Positions 1 to 8,642 are shown, counted from the stretch's first letter. The stretch: 64,000 bases of DNA from Bacillota bacterium (GCA_009711615.1 VENI01000013.1:52639-116638); one strand, 5' to 3'. The notes: generated by a model not told the origin, from the letters alone. Program-made: numbers and translations.

Positions 1-127
1 TGATAATTTAAGGAATATTTTTCTAAAAAAATTGAAAAATAGGAAGGAATTTATAATAGAATGAAGAAATTGACAATTAACAAAAAAATATTTACTTCAG
101 TGATTTAGGGAAGGTGGTGAAGAAATA

Positions 128-397
128 ATGCATGTTACTGATGTAAGGGTTCGTAAAATTCTTCCCGATGGCAAAATGAAAGCAATTGTATCGGTTACAC
201 TAAACGACATGTTTGTAGTACATAACGTAAAAGTTGTGGAAGGACAGAATGGATTGTTTGTGGCTATGCCCAGTAGTAAAACACCAAGTGGTGAATACCG
301 AGACATAGCCCATCCCATTAACTCCGAAGCTAGAGATATTATTCAATCAGCTGTATTAGAAGCCTATGACTCTGCGATGAATTCTCAGGCAATTTAA
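128..397 (+). CDS. spoVG: Septation/sporulation regulator SpoVG
   Basis: 89-residue protein with the SpoVG start [11 protein letters not shown] and the central block of the family; full length (usual size 84-97). Known SpoVG proteins are small site-specific DNA/RNA-binding regulators acting in sporulation, septation and stress responses. A strong ribosome site (GGAAGGTGG, about 10 bases upstream) supports the ATG. It stands alone, with a short terminator hairpin after the stop, and is followed by glmU exactly as in Bacillus. A 73-residue ORF on the opposite strand is only a shadow. The upstream 127 bases are A/T-rich and probably hold the promoter, but no clear sigma-H match could be assigned. 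Confidence 0.95.
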   Translation: MHVTDVRVRKILPDGKMKAIVSVTLNDMFVVHNVKVVEGQNGLFVAMPSSKTPSGEYRDIAHPINSEARDIIQSAVLEAYDSAMNSQAI

Positions 398-411
398 TAA
401 ATTTTGTATTT

Positions 412-437
412 AAGGGGGCAAAAATGCTCCCTTTTAT
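412..437 (+). terminator. Terminator after spoVG
   Basis: AAGGGGGCA / TGCTCCCTT stem (one G-U pair) with a 4-base loop and TTTT tail, 14 bases after the stop codon. Confidence 0.8.
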
Positions 438-560
438 GTTTTTTCTGCTTTGTTATGCAAAAATGTTAATATTTAGAGGAATACTGTATTTAGTGTTGAA
501 TTATACATTTTGTTGATAGAATATATTATTAAAGAAAGATATCAAAAAGGGGGTTCCCGG

Positions 561-1922
561 ATGCGGCTTGCGGCAGTAATTTTAGCTGCGGGAAAAGGTA
601 CCAGAATGAAATCGAAACTGCCAAAGGTTTTGCACCAAGTTGGGGGCAAGCCGATGTTGGGACACGTGCTAGGTGCAGCCAGTGAGGCGGGTGCCGAAAA
701 GCTAGTGGTTGTGGCGGGATATGGTAGGGACGAGGTGGAATCTTTTGTGGATGATGTAGCGGAAGTGGTACTGCAGGAGCAGCAGTTAGGTACCGCTCAT
801 GCTTTAATGCAATCTGCCTCTGCTCTGAGGTCTTTTCCCGGCCATGTATTGGTATTGTGTGGGGATACACCATTAATCACCCCAGAAACTTTATCTAAAC
901 TAGTAAACTATCATGAGGGAAACAAAGCATCAGCCACCGTTCTAACTGCCAATATGCAAGATCCCACTGGGTATGGTCGTATCATTCGCGATGAACAGGG
1001 TAGAGTAAAACGCATTGTAGAGCAGAAGGACGGTTCTGCTGAAGAATTGGCGGTAAAGGAAATTAATACCGGCCTTTACTGTTTTTCAGCATCGGGCCTG
1101 TTTGAAGCCATAGAGCAGATATCATCTGAAAATGCGCAAGGGGAATATTACCTGCCGGATATAATAGAAATTTATAACCGTCAGGGTAAAATTGTGACGG
1201 CTTGTGCATGTGATGATTCCGCTGAAATAATGGGTATAAATAATAGGAAACAGTTGGCGGTAGCGGAAAAAGAGTTGCGTGGACGCGTTTTAGATCGATT
1301 AATGTTTGATGGGGTGACAATAGTTGACCCGGATTCCACTTATGTTGACAGTACAGTGTCTGTAGAAACCGATACTGTGTTATACCCAGGTACAATGCTG
1401 GAGGGAAGTACGCAAATAACTTCTGGCTCCCAAATTGGCCCCAACACACGCATTGTGAACAGTGAAGTGGGTGCTAACTGTAAGGTGCAGTATTCGGTTG
1501 TTATGGACAGTGTATTGGGCCCTGAGTGTTATGTTGGGCCATATGCCTATATCCGCCCAGGGTGTCGCTTGGCTGCAGGAGTTAAGATTGGTGATTTTGT
1601 TGAAGTTAAAAAGTCTCAATTGGGAAGCGGCAGTAAGGTGCCACACTTGTCTTATATAGGAGATGCTATTATTGGTAATGGTGTTAATGTTGGTGCGGGA
1701 ACCATTACTTGTAATTATGATGGAAAAGAAAAGCATGTTACAATTATTAATGATGGGGCCTTTATAGGTAGCAACACCAACCTGGTGGCCCCGGTAAAAG
1801 TGGGGGAAGGCGCTTTGATTGCCGCTGGCTCCACTATTACTAAAGACGTGCCTGAAAGAGCACTGGGAGTTGCCAGGGCAAGACAGAGTAACAAAGAAAA
1901 TTGGCGTAAAAACACAAAGTGA
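561..1922 (+). CDS. glmU: Bifunctional UDP-GlcNAc pyrophosphorylase / GlcN-1-P acetyltransferase
   Basis: 453-residue cytoplasmic enzyme making UDP-N-acetylglucosamine for peptidoglycan: it acetylates glucosamine-1-phosphate and then uridylates it. The N-terminal nucleotidyltransferase has the signature [15 protein letters not shown] near residues 7-21 and CGDTPL near residue 102. The C-terminal left-handed beta-helix (about 250-450) has hexapeptide repeats and the acetyltransferase segment [12 protein letters not shown] chose the ATG at 561 because an AAAGGGGG ribosome site lies 8 bases upstream and homologues start MxxxAVILAAG; the ORF stays open 51 bases further upstream. Followed 88 bases later by prs, the same order as Bacillus gcaD-prs. 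Confidence 0.96.
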   Translation: MRLAAVILAAGKGTRMKSKLPKVLHQVGGKPMLGHVLGAASEAGAEKLVVVAGYGRDEVESFVDDVAEVVLQEQQLGTAHALMQSASALRSFPGHVLVLCGDTPLITPETLSKLVNYHEGNKASATVLTANMQDPTGYGRIIRDEQGRVKRIVEQKDGSAEELAVKEINTGLYCFSASGLFEAIEQISSENAQGEYYLPDIIEIYNRQGKIVTACACDDSAEIMGINNRKQLAVAEKELRGRVLDRLMFDGVTIVDPDSTYVDSTVSVETDTVLYPGTMLEGSTQITSGSQIGPNTRIVNSEVGANCKVQYSVVMDSVLGPECYVGPYAYIRPGCRLAAGVKIGDFVEVKKSQLGSGSKVPHLSYIGDAIIGNGVNVGAGTITCNYDGKEKHVTIINDGAFIGSNTNLVAPVKVGEGALIAAGSTITKDVPERALGVARARQSNKENWRKNTK

Positions 1923-2010
1923 CTATTTCGAAAAAGTGTCCATAGAATCCACTACCGTGTTTCTTTTAGTCACAAAAGAAATAATATATGCAACTTTGGA
2001 GGTAACGTAA

Positions 2011-2961
2011 ATGTCTTCGGGTAACAAGCGGTTAAAAATATTTAGTGGCAATGCTAATAAAAAGCTGGCAGAAGAAATATGCCAATATTTGGGAGTAACC
2101 CTTGGAGATTCCAACGTTAGTCGCTTTAGCGATGGGGAAATAAGGGCTAGAATTAATGAGAGTGTTCGGGGGGCAGATGTTTTTATAATTCAGCCTACGT
2201 CCACTCCGGTAAACGAACAATTGATGGAATTGCTGGTAATGGTGGACGCCATACGCCGGGCTTCAGCCAGGCGCATAACTGCAGTTATACCCTACTATGG
2301 ATATGCCCGTCAGGACCGTAAAGCCAGGGCTAGAGATCCAATTACAGCTAAGTTGACTGCTAACTTGCTTTATGCTGCTGGTGCAAGGCGAGTAGTAACT
2401 ATGGATTTGCATGCCGGACAAATACAAGGTTTCTTTGATATTCCTGTGGATCATTTACCAGGGGTGCCTATTTTAGCGGAATACTTTACTCAAAACCAAA
2501 TAGATAACCTAGTGGTGGTTTCTCCTGATATTGGAGGGGTAACCAGGGCACGGGATTTGGCGGAACGTCTCGGTGTACCACTGGCCATCATAGATAAACG
2601 GCGTCCCGAACCTAATGTGGCTGAGGTTACCAATATAATAGGTAAAATTAATGGTAAACGAGTTATTATGATAGACGATATAATTGATACCGCTGGAACC
2701 ATTACTAAAGGTGCAGAAGCATTGTTGGATCGGGGAGCGAAGGAAATTTATGCCTGCTGCACCCACCCGGTTTTGTCTGGCCCTGCAGTGGAAAGGTTAC
2801 AGAATTCAGTGATCAAAGAGTTGGTGGTTACAAACACCATTCAATTAAATGAAGAGAAGCTTTTTGACCGGGTTAAAGTACTTTCAGTTGCTCCTATTTT
2901 GGGAGAGGCTATCATTCGCATTCACGAAGACTTATCTGTAAGTAAGTTGTTTGATGTGTAG
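2011..2961 (+). CDS. prs: Ribose-phosphate pyrophosphokinase (PRPP synthetase)
   Basis: 316 residues, the normal size for class I Prs. It transfers pyrophosphate from ATP to ribose-5-phosphate, giving PRPP for purine, pyrimidine, histidine, tryptophan and NAD synthesis, so it also feeds the nad genes later in the window. Visible: the FSDGE region, [20 protein letters not shown] catalytic flexible loop, [11 protein letters not shown], and the PRPP-binding loop [13 protein letters not shown] near residue 217. GGAGGT ribosome site 8 bases before the ATG. Co-directional with glmU and ending in a strong terminator. Confidence 0.97.
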   Translation: MSSGNKRLKIFSGNANKKLAEEICQYLGVTLGDSNVSRFSDGEIRARINESVRGADVFIIQPTSTPVNEQLMELLVMVDAIRRASARRITAVIPYYGYARQDRKARARDPITAKLTANLLYAAGARRVVTMDLHAGQIQGFFDIPVDHLPGVPILAEYFTQNQIDNLVVVSPDIGGVTRARDLAERLGVPLAIIDKRRPEPNVAEVTNIIGKINGKRVIMIDDIIDTAGTITKGAEALLDRGAKEIYACCTHPVLSGPAVERLQNSVIKELVVTNTIQLNEEKLFDRVKVLSVAPILGEAIIRIHEDLSVSKLFDV

Positions 2962-2984
2962 TTATTCAATGAAAAATGATAATT

Positions 2985-3013
2985 AGAGACTGGCTATTTT
3001 GCCAGTCTCTTTT
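2985..3013 (+). terminator. Terminator after prs, probably bidirectional
   Basis: AGAGACTGGC / GCCAGTCTCT perfect 10-bp stem, 6-base loop, TTT tail. The small minus-strand ORF ends at the same place, so the hairpin may stop transcription from both sides. Confidence 0.85.
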
Positions 3014-3128
3014 AACTACCTTGTTTTTTGTTTTCATTGTTAGTGTCTTCTATTTCTATTGAGGATAGTTTGTCATAGCTTCGGTTATAGAATCCGCTGG
3101 GAAAATCGTCTGGGCGCTCTTGCTGCAT
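3012..3128 (-). CDS. Small hydrophilic protein, 38 residues
   Basis: Too short for usual gene finding. On the minus strand an ATG at 3128 opens a 38-codon frame (starts MQQERPDDFPSG, ends ENKKQGS, then TAA), preceded by AGAGGTGAT, a good ribosome site about 7 bases away. It ends exactly at the bidirectional terminator and lies downstream of the minus-strand PRC-barrel gene, so it may share its transcript. Acidic, with no membrane segment or cysteines. I do not recognise a family. The ribosome site, termination site and gap between two genes argue for a real gene, but a chance ORF is possible. Confidence 0.45.
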   Translation of the reverse strand: MQQERPDDFPSGFYNRSYDKLSSIEIEDTNNENKKQGS

Positions 3129-3190
3129 ATAAATCACCTCTGTTGCTTTTGGTGCTAATTTTCCCAGAATGGCGGAAGATTATAATAAAG

Positions 3191-3222
3191 AATTCGGGAA
3201 TCAGGAATCAGAATTCAGAATG
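3191..3222 (+). repeat. AGGAGTY-type intergenic repeat, degenerate
   Basis: Degenerate copy with units like TCAGGAATCAGAATTCAGAAT, lying just after the PRC-barrel gene stop (minus strand). See the finding on heptad repeats. Confidence 0.5.
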
Positions 3223-3226
3223 ATTT

Positions 3227-4054
3227 TTATTTATTATCCAAATCTTCATTTTGTTCGGTGTCTTCTTTTTCTGGTGGCTGCTCTTGTTGTTTTTCTTGAT
3301 GCTCTTTCGTATCTTTTAATTCTTCCTTTTTTGGTGTAGACTGTTCTGGTTTTTCCTGCTGTTCTTTGTCGGTTGTACAGGTTTCGCACTGACACTGCTG
3401 GTTGTGTTCTTCTGCTTTTTTTCTTTCTGACTTTAATTTTTCCAGCCGTTTATTAATGTTTTCCCCCATTTCCTTGGCTCTAACTACAGTGGTGTCCCAG
3501 AAACTGCTGCCCGCTGACTTGATGTTTTTCATGGTTTCCCATAAGCCACCATCAATTTTTACCAAGTTTTCTGAAGCGTCATTAACGGCAACCAAAATTT
3601 TCTTGCCGATGGTACGTACCAGGGAAATGTCTAAGAATGCACGGCCTGTCATGATACTGTTTATAAAACTTCCTGACAGTTCAAATCCAGATAAGGAACC
3701 ATCACTGATATCAATATAGTATTCATCCACTATTCCTAATACGGTACCGTTCTCTGCCACCACCTTACAGCCGATTAAAGGGTGTTTACTCCTGGTTAAC
3801 TCAACAATTTCGGGAAGGCTGGCCCCTTTCTTTACGCTGTTACTTTTTTCTATGGTAATGGCATCACTGCCTACGCTGGAGACTTTACCATAAGGAATAA
3901 ATTTTTGTTCCTTAAAGATTTTTTTTTGCTCCAGGATTAAGGCAACCACCGAATAAGAGGCCGGATCAATAACCAGTTCTTTAACCCTACCTATTTCTGT
4001 TCCATCACCAATGCTGATAACTGGCTGTCCCACCAATTGCTTACTTTTTATCAT
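3227..4054 (-). CDS. PRC-barrel domain protein with charged C-terminal tail
   Basis: 275-residue protein on the minus strand, divergent from ctc. Two PRC-barrel-like modules are visible: residues about 1-70 (SKQLVGQPVISIGDGTEIG start) and about 88-155 (RSKHPLIGCKVV to the acidic DISLV block). PRC barrels occur in RimM and photosynthetic reaction-centre H subunits and mediate protein or RNA contacts. The last 75 residues are a Glu/Lys/Gln-rich, low-complexity tail containing a Cys cluster, CQCETC, that could bind metal. ATG preceded by AAGGGGGATAAGAG. No signal peptide. Function unknown; related PRC-barrel proteins in Clostridia are linked to sporulation only by context. Confidence 0.8.
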   Translation of the reverse strand: MIKSKQLVGQPVISIGDGTEIGRVKELVIDPASYSVVALILEQKKIFKEQKFIPYGKVSSVGSDAITIEKSNSVKKGASLPEIVELTRSKHPLIGCKVVAENGTVLGIVDEYYIDISDGSLSGFELSGSFINSIMTGRAFLDISLVRTIGKKILVAVNDASENLVKIDGGLWETMKNIKSAGSSFWDTTVVRAKEMGENINKRLEKLKSERKKAEEHNQQCQCETCTTDKEQQEKPEQSTPKKEELKDTKEHQEKQQEQPPEKEDTEQNEDLDNK

Positions 4055-4184
4055 CTCTTATCCCCCTTGGATTCATGGGTAGTTCTACTTCAAGATATGC
4101 CTGGTAATAGTTTGATATGACCTAAATATGGGAATAATCTTATAAATGAACTATTAATATAAGGTTGCTTAGGAGGTTACTAAT

Positions 4185-4841
4185 ATGGCAGATATCAACT
4201 TGGAAGTAGAAAAGCGCAGTAAAGGTGGTAGAGCTACACGCAATAAACTACATAAAGAAGGGCGTATTCCAGGAGTGATGTATGGGAAGGAAGTTGACTC
4301 TATGTCACTATCAGTAGATGCTGTAGATATGGAAAAAATTCTAAAGAAATTTGGTTCTAGCAAGATAATAAATCTAAATTTAAAGGGTGAAGCCGAGGGT
4401 GGTCATAAGGTAATGGTTAGGGATGTGCAGAATGACCCCATCCGTGGTGAAATTTCCCACGTTGATTTTCAAAAAGTATCTATGAAAGATAAAGTTAAAA
4501 CCACCGCCCGTATTGTTTTAGAAGGTGAGCCTGAGCTAACCGGTGATATAACTGTACAGCAACAGTTGAGACTAGTTGATATTGAGTGCTTGCCTTCGGA
4601 AATACCGGAGGATATCAAAGTAGACATTTCAAACCTAGGCGAAGGAGACGTAATTCATGTGACTGACTTACGGCTTCCTGATGGTGTAAAGGTTACTAGT
4701 GATCCCACAACAGTGGTTGCGTCCGCAACATACCTTAACACTAATGAACCAGAAACCACTCCGGAAGAAGTGGAAGAGTCTACAGAAGAAAAAGACACTA
4801 CAGAAGAGGAAGAAGTCAAAGAAAACCAAGAAGAAGGATAA
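4185..4841 (+). CDS. ctc: Ribosomal protein bL25, general stress protein Ctc type
   Basis: 218 residues. N-terminal bL25 domain (about 1-90) binds 5S rRNA: GRATRNKLHKEGRIPGVMYG is the family signature. A TL5/Ctc C-terminal beta domain follows (about 100-185), and then a lineage-variable acidic tail of about 35 residues very rich in Glu and Thr. Ribosome site AGGAGG 7 bases before the ATG. Position between prs and pth matches the Bacillus prs-ctc-pth order, although here a divergent PRC-barrel gene is inserted between prs and ctc, so ctc needs its own promoter in the 130-base divergent gap. Confidence 0.93.
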   Translation: MADINLEVEKRSKGGRATRNKLHKEGRIPGVMYGKEVDSMSLSVDAVDMEKILKKFGSSKIINLNLKGEAEGGHKVMVRDVQNDPIRGEISHVDFQKVSMKDKVKTTARIVLEGEPELTGDITVQQQLRLVDIECLPSEIPEDIKVDISNLGEGDVIHVTDLRLPDGVKVTSDPTTVVASATYLNTNEPETTPEEVEESTEEKDTTEEEEVKENQEEG

Positions 4842-4923
4842 TATAGCTAACCTCCGGTTGTCAACATTGTGTAGCATGAGTTAAAATTGACAGGTATAAA
4901 AGGCAATCTTGGAGGTAGAGCTT

Positions 4924-5475
4924 ATGAAAATGATTGTTGGGTTGGGAAACCCTGGTGCAAAATACAGTGATACCCGTCACAATGTAGGGTTTATGGCGGT
5001 GGACAAACTGGCAGCAGAACTAAACACCACCGTTAACAAGGAAAAATACAAGGCATTTATCGGGGAAGCAACGCTGGGTAGTGAAAAAGTGCTACTTGTA
5101 CTGCCGCAAACATATATGAACTTAAGCGGTGATTCTGTAGGGATGCTTTCCCGATGGTATAAACTTTCCCCTGACGACATTGTGGTAATTTATGATGATA
5201 TGGATTTGCCCCTAGGAAGAATGCGCATTCGACCAAAGGGGGGAGCGGGTGGTCATAATGGCATCAAGTCAATTATATCCCATTTAGGAACTGAAAATTT
5301 TCCGCGAATCCGAATAGGAATTGGCAAGGGTGTGGAAGGAAGAGAGCATGTTCTGGGGAGATTTTCTATGGATGAGCGGAAAGAAATAGATGAAATATTG
5401 TCTAATGTAATAAAGGCTGTTTCTGAGTTTGTAAATCAAGATGTTAATTCAGCTATGAACAAATACAATTGTTAA
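4924..5475 (+). CDS. pth: Peptidyl-tRNA hydrolase
   Basis: 183 residues. Frees tRNA from peptidyl-tRNA dropped by ribosomes. Has the family motifs VGLGNPGAKYSDTRHNVG (catalytic His near residue 20), LLVLPQTYMNLSG, YDDMDLPLG and GGAGGHNGIKSI. I placed the start at ATG 4924, behind a GGAGGT ribosome site (4911-4916), rather than the earlier in-frame codon at 4909 that would sit on the ribosome site itself. Usual length for bacterial Pth. Followed after 15 bases by a small membrane protein gene, and then, after an insert, by mfd. Confidence 0.96.
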   Translation: MKMIVGLGNPGAKYSDTRHNVGFMAVDKLAAELNTTVNKEKYKAFIGEATLGSEKVLLVLPQTYMNLSGDSVGMLSRWYKLSPDDIVVIYDDMDLPLGRMRIRPKGGAGGHNGIKSIISHLGTENFPRIRIGIGKGVEGREHVLGRFSMDERKEIDEILSNVIKAVSEFVNQDVNSAMNKYNC

Positions 5476-5490
5476 ATTGGTGGCAAAAAT

Positions 5491-5916
5491 ATGAATACAT
5501 TTTTAACTTGGCTCTCGCTTAACGGCGTGAGCCAAGTTTTTCTCAGTGGTTTATCGGCAGCTTTTCTGTCATGGTTATTAAACGGAAGGCTATTAAATGT
5601 TTACAAAAACAAGGCTGTTATCTATATAGGACCTGTTGTTGAAGAGGCATCTAAAACCGGTATGGCTGTTTTTACTGGCGCGCCGGTTTTTCTTACCCAT
5701 ACCGTATTTGGGATGTTAGAAGCAGTATGGGAAGTCGGTTCATATCGCCGGGGCACAGCGGCAGGTATGGCAGCACTGGCCACTCATGCAACCTATGGCT
5801 TAATCACACATTACTTAATGGAGTTGTATGGGGTGTTTTTTGCAATGGCCATGGCCGTTATAATACATGTGATATGGAATTATTGGATAATGCATAAAAC
5901 GGTATCTAGACAATAA
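5491..5916 (+). CDS. Small multi-pass membrane protein with PrsW-like Glu-Glu motif
   Basis: 141 residues with about four hydrophobic helices. The segment GPVVEEASKTG (near residues 48-58) matches the EExxK core of PrsW-type glutamic intramembrane proteases; later blocks FGMLEAVWE and THATYGLITH have the conserved Glu and His positions such proteases use in later helices. It is shorter than typical PrsW (about 200 or more), so either a minimal member or only fold-related. Weak ribosome site. It follows pth by 15 bases and is probably co-transcribed. PrsW acts on anti-sigma factors in Bacillus; no substrate is visible here. The protease assignment is inference from motifs. Confidence 0.7.
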   Translation: MNTFLTWLSLNGVSQVFLSGLSAAFLSWLLNGRLLNVYKNKAVIYIGPVVEEASKTGMAVFTGAPVFLTHTVFGMLEAVWEVGSYRRGTAAGMAALATHATYGLITHYLMELYGVFFAMAMAVIIHVIWNYWIMHKTVSRQ

Positions 5917-5970
5917 TATATAACGAAAGAGAAAACTATTATGAGAACAAAAGATAGTATTCAATCATAG

Positions 5971-5992
5971 TAGTGACACAAATGTGTCACTA
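5971..5992. promoter_or_regulatory. 22-base perfect palindrome, possible operator
   Basis: TAGTGACACA-AA-TGTGTCACTA: 10-base perfect inverted arms with a 2-base centre, and a further TGTGTC half-site at about 6005-6010. It lies in the 479-base gap between the PrsW-like gene and the YeiH cluster. No T tract follows, so a protein-binding dyad is more likely than a terminator. Confidence 0.45.
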
Positions 5993-6313
5993 AATGAACA
6001 TTTTGTGTCGCCATCTAGTGAGTCGGTTGACTGGTTAGAAAAGACTGTGTTAAGGTGGGGTCAGATTAAACAATAGTTTATAATTGTTTTGTGAAAGTTA
6101 TATTAAGTAATAATGGCGAAAGAGATTCAAATTCAAGTTTAAGTTTCTTCACTTATCTTTATGTATAAAATTCCATTCAAATAGATTTTTTCATATAAAT
6201 ATTTCATTAAATAAATAGTATTAGTGTGATGTTAATAACTAACAAAAAGCATTATCCAAAGATGAGTCAGAAAATTTAATATTGTCTCAATTATCTGTTA
6301 ATTATATTGGTGT

Positions 6314-6336
6314 TAACGGTGTTACTAACACCGTTA
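6314..6336 (+). other. Perfect 10-bp hairpin upstream of the YeiH cluster
   Basis: TAACGGTGTT / AACACCGTTA with a 3-base loop; a second weaker hairpin (CCGCACAG / TTGTGTGG) follows at about 6345-6366, immediately before the ribosome site of the 67-residue ORF. Could be a leader structure or operator. The rest of 5917-6395 is AT-rich and shows no gene. Confidence 0.45.
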
Positions 6337-6395
6337 TCAATAAAACCGCACAGACGTAATTGTGTGGTGAAAAATAAAAAAAGGGAGGGGTGTAG

Positions 6396-6599
6396 ATGCC
6401 AGAATCAAAAGTTCAACACCAAGAGGAAATCGAAATCACTGAACAAGGCGGATTGACGGCGGATTTTGCACCTGGAGAGGATATTGAAGCTCCGGAACCG
6501 TGGGAAGCTTGGGAGACCAAGTTAGTAGTGTATAGTGTAAGTATAGGTGTTGTAGCTTTGATCATTGGTAGCATTATAGTTGACTATTTGTTTCTTTAG
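6396..6599 (+). CDS. Small single-pass membrane protein, YeiH cluster
   Basis: 67 residues: an acidic N-terminal half (residues 1-45, rich in Glu and Pro, EPWEAWE) followed by one hydrophobic helix (about 45-65) ending at the C-terminus. Preceded by AAAGGGAGGGG, a very strong ribosome site 5 bases before the ATG. First gene of a three-gene set with a small cytosolic protein and the YeiH-family transporter; spacing of 40 and 28 bases suggests one transcript. I do not recognise the family. By context it may be an accessory subunit of the transporter. Confidence 0.7.
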   Translation: MPESKVQHQEEIEITEQGGLTADFAPGEDIEAPEPWEAWETKLVVYSVSIGVVALIIGSIIVDYLFL

Positions 6600-6639
6600 T
6601 TAGTTAGATCACCGTTTACTTGAAATGAGGTGTGTACTA

Positions 6640-6897
6640 ATGAAACCTGACATCGAACTAATACTTACTCATGACGGACAAGAGTGGATCGCCCGTAATG
6701 GTGATCTAGCGGTTAGCGCTGAGTCTCTGTCTGAACTGGACGAAAAGCTGGAAAAAACAGTTGGTGAAAGTGGTAAGTTTAACAAAGGCCACAAAGTAAC
6801 AGTGTTTATGGGATTCGATTATGATGTGATTCCAACATGGATGAGACAGTATCATACGCACTATTTTAACAGGTTGTATACTTTTGAAGTATGTTAA
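6640..6897 (+). CDS. Small cytosolic protein of unknown function, YeiH cluster
   Basis: 85 residues starting MKPDIELILTHDGQEW. I chose ATG 6640 because GAGGTG sits 6 bases upstream; the earlier in-frame ATG 6625 overlaps that ribosome site. No membrane segment. The C-terminus (VFMGFDYDVIPTWMRQYHTHYFNRLY) is rich in aromatic residues and His. The first part (DGQEWIARNGDLAVSAESLSELDEKL) looks like a small antiparallel-beta/helix fold seen in HicB-like or DUF-type single-domain proteins, but I cannot name it. Lies between the small membrane protein and the transporter. Confidence 0.65.
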   Translation: MKPDIELILTHDGQEWIARNGDLAVSAESLSELDEKLEKTVGESGKFNKGHKVTVFMGFDYDVIPTWMRQYHTHYFNRLYTFEVC

Positions 6898-6925
6898 GTT
6901 TATTTAAAAATTAAGGGGGGATAGA

Positions 6926-8383
6926 ATGTCATCGGTTAACAAAAAATGGTATTCCGGCATGCTCTCCAACGAAGACTGGTGGGCGGTATGGCTAGGGATG
7001 TCAATGTTTGTTTTGGGTTTGCTTTCAATTACCGGTGTAGACTTAGTTGGTTGGATGGCAAAAACTAGTACTTGGGTTAACCCGGCAGATGGACTTAAGC
7101 CTGCTGGTAAGGCATATTCCGATATGCACCCAATTATATCACTGATAGTAACATATTTAGTGTTTACGGCACTTACTACAACTGGTGCTTACTTCATGAA
7201 GCTAAATGTTAAAAAGTTCTTATATGGTTGGACTATTATATTTGCCATAACATGGGCTGCTTGGTTTATTGGCCATGAAGCTCACTTTAAGGCAGTTCCT
7301 TCAGATTGGGATAAATATGGTATTGGTTGGGGACTTGCTTTAGGTGGCGGTGCTTCATACATGCTGGCCCTGGCAATTGGTTTGTTTATTGGTAACTTTA
7401 CCAAGGGTTTTGCCAAAACTCTTTACGAAGCAGCTAAACCTGAGTGGTACATTAAAACAGCTATTGTGTTCTTGGGCATTAAAGTAGGTTTGATGACCAT
7501 GAAGGCTGCAGATTTTGCCTTTGAACTTGCGGTATCCGGCATGGCTGCCACCTTTGTGGCTTACATGTTGTTCTGGCCCATTGTTTATACGGTAGGTAGG
7601 AAAATATTTAAGTTTCCACGTCAATGGGCTGCAGTGCTTTCATCTGGTATATCCATTTGTGGTGTTTCTGCCTCAGTGGCCACCGCCGGTGCTATTAGGG
7701 CAAGACCTCTTATTCCAGTTATGGTTTCCATGCTAATTGTAGTATTCGCGATGGTGGAATTACTTATTTTACCACCACTATTTACAGCTACCCTGGATCA
7801 TGAGCCAATTGTTGCCGGTTCTGCCATGGGTATGACAGTTAAGACTGATGGTGCTGATGCAGCAGCTGGTGCAGTAATGGAAGAAATGATGTGGGCTAAA
7901 GCAGCAGCTAACGGAGTCGAATATGAACATGGTTGGATATTAACGGCGTCAGTTATGACCAAAGTTTGGATTGACATGTTCATCGGCTTATGGGCCTTTG
8001 TACTGGCCATTATATGGGTTAAATGTGTTGAAAAGAAACCAGGTCAATCCCATATTGGGAAGTCAGAAATATGGCATCGCTTCCCGAAGTTTGTACTAGG
8101 TTACATTTTCACATGGGTTGTATACATGGGCATTGCATTCTGGGGCCCAGACTTAGTTGAAGCTGCCAAAGTTGGTGCTGGCACTGTTCAAAGTCCGATG
8201 CGGAAGATGATGTTTATGCTTACATTTGTTAGTATTGGTGTTATCACAGACTTCAGTAAGTTGAAAGGTATGGGTAAGTTGGCGCTGTACTATGCCGTTG
8301 CCCTGTTCCTAATCATTACACCAATTGCTCTTGTAGTAGCATATCTCTTCCACCATGGTATGATGCCACCATTGGCTGGTTAA
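6926..8383 (+). CDS. YeiH-family putative sulfate exporter
   Basis: 485-residue polytopic membrane protein with about 11 hydrophobic helices. Matches the UPF0324/YeiH family through blocks such as IKTAIVFLGIKVGL, SSGISICGVSASVATAGAIRA and the C-terminal SIGVITDFSKLKGMG. The family is annotated as putative sulfate/sulfonate exporters, but direct evidence is thin. It is longer than the usual 330-350 residues: an N-terminal extension with three extra helices (about 20-130) and a longer central loop (about 285-335, VKTDGADAAAGAVMEEMMW). GGGGGGAT ribosome site. Ends in a terminator. In a sulfate-reducing background a sulfur-anion transport role is plausible. Confidence 0.8.
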   Translation: MSSVNKKWYSGMLSNEDWWAVWLGMSMFVLGLLSITGVDLVGWMAKTSTWVNPADGLKPAGKAYSDMHPIISLIVTYLVFTALTTTGAYFMKLNVKKFLYGWTIIFAITWAAWFIGHEAHFKAVPSDWDKYGIGWGLALGGGASYMLALAIGLFIGNFTKGFAKTLYEAAKPEWYIKTAIVFLGIKVGLMTMKAADFAFELAVSGMAATFVAYMLFWPIVYTVGRKIFKFPRQWAAVLSSGISICGVSASVATAGAIRARPLIPVMVSMLIVVFAMVELLILPPLFTATLDHEPIVAGSAMGMTVKTDGADAAAGAVMEEMMWAKAAANGVEYEHGWILTASVMTKVWIDMFIGLWAFVLAIIWVKCVEKKPGQSHIGKSEIWHRFPKFVLGYIFTWVVYMGIAFWGPDLVEAAKVGAGTVQSPMRKMMFMLTFVSIGVITDFSKLKGMGKLALYYAVALFLIITPIALVVAYLFHHGMMPPLAG

Positions 8384-8395
8384 TTAACTTAGAAA

Positions 8396-8430
8396 AAACG
8401 GTCACCCTTTTACTCTGGGTGGCCGTTTTC
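8396..8430 (+). terminator. Terminator after YeiH cluster
   Basis: CGGTCACCC / GGGTGGCCG stem (one G-U) extended by A/T pairs, followed by TTTTC. Confidence 0.85.
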
Positions 8431-8470
8431 TAATGAATGAGCTAAGATGCTTTTTGGGAAGAATACTTAA

Positions 8471-8492
8471 TAGGAGTCAGTAGTCAGAATGA
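8471..8492 (+). repeat. AGGAGTY-type intergenic repeat
   Basis: AGGAGTCAGTAGTCAGAAT core, in the gap between the YeiH terminator and the mfd promoter. Confidence 0.6.
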
Positions 8493-8535
8493 GAAAAACC
8501 TTTAAAAACCCACAACATTCTAAGTAATGGGTTTC

Positions 8536-8564
8536 TTGACTAACTTTATGTGGTAGGATATAAT
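8536..8564 (+). promoter_or_regulatory. Sigma-A-type promoter for mfd
   Basis: TTGACT - 17 bases - TATAAT, ending about 80 bases before the mfd start. An intrinsic-terminator-like hairpin lies between this promoter and the coding region. Confidence 0.7.
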
Positions 8565-8609
8565 GACTTAAAATTTTATATATACATTGCTATAAAAAAA
8601 GGGAGTGAC

Positions 8610-8639
8610 AGGGCTTTAGCGGTTGCTAAAGCTCTTTTT
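8610..8639 (+). terminator. Terminator-like hairpin in the mfd leader (possible attenuator)
   Basis: AGGGCTTTAGC / GCTAAAGCTCT (11 bp, one G-U), 4-base loop, then TTTTT. It is downstream of the mfd promoter and ends 4 bases before the proposed mfd ATG. Confidence 0.7.
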
Positions 8640-8642
8640 GTG

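Noticed and set aside
6040..6080. GGTGGGGTCAGATTAAAC stretch as an IS end remnant
   Set aside because: No matching inverted end or transposase fragment in the gap.
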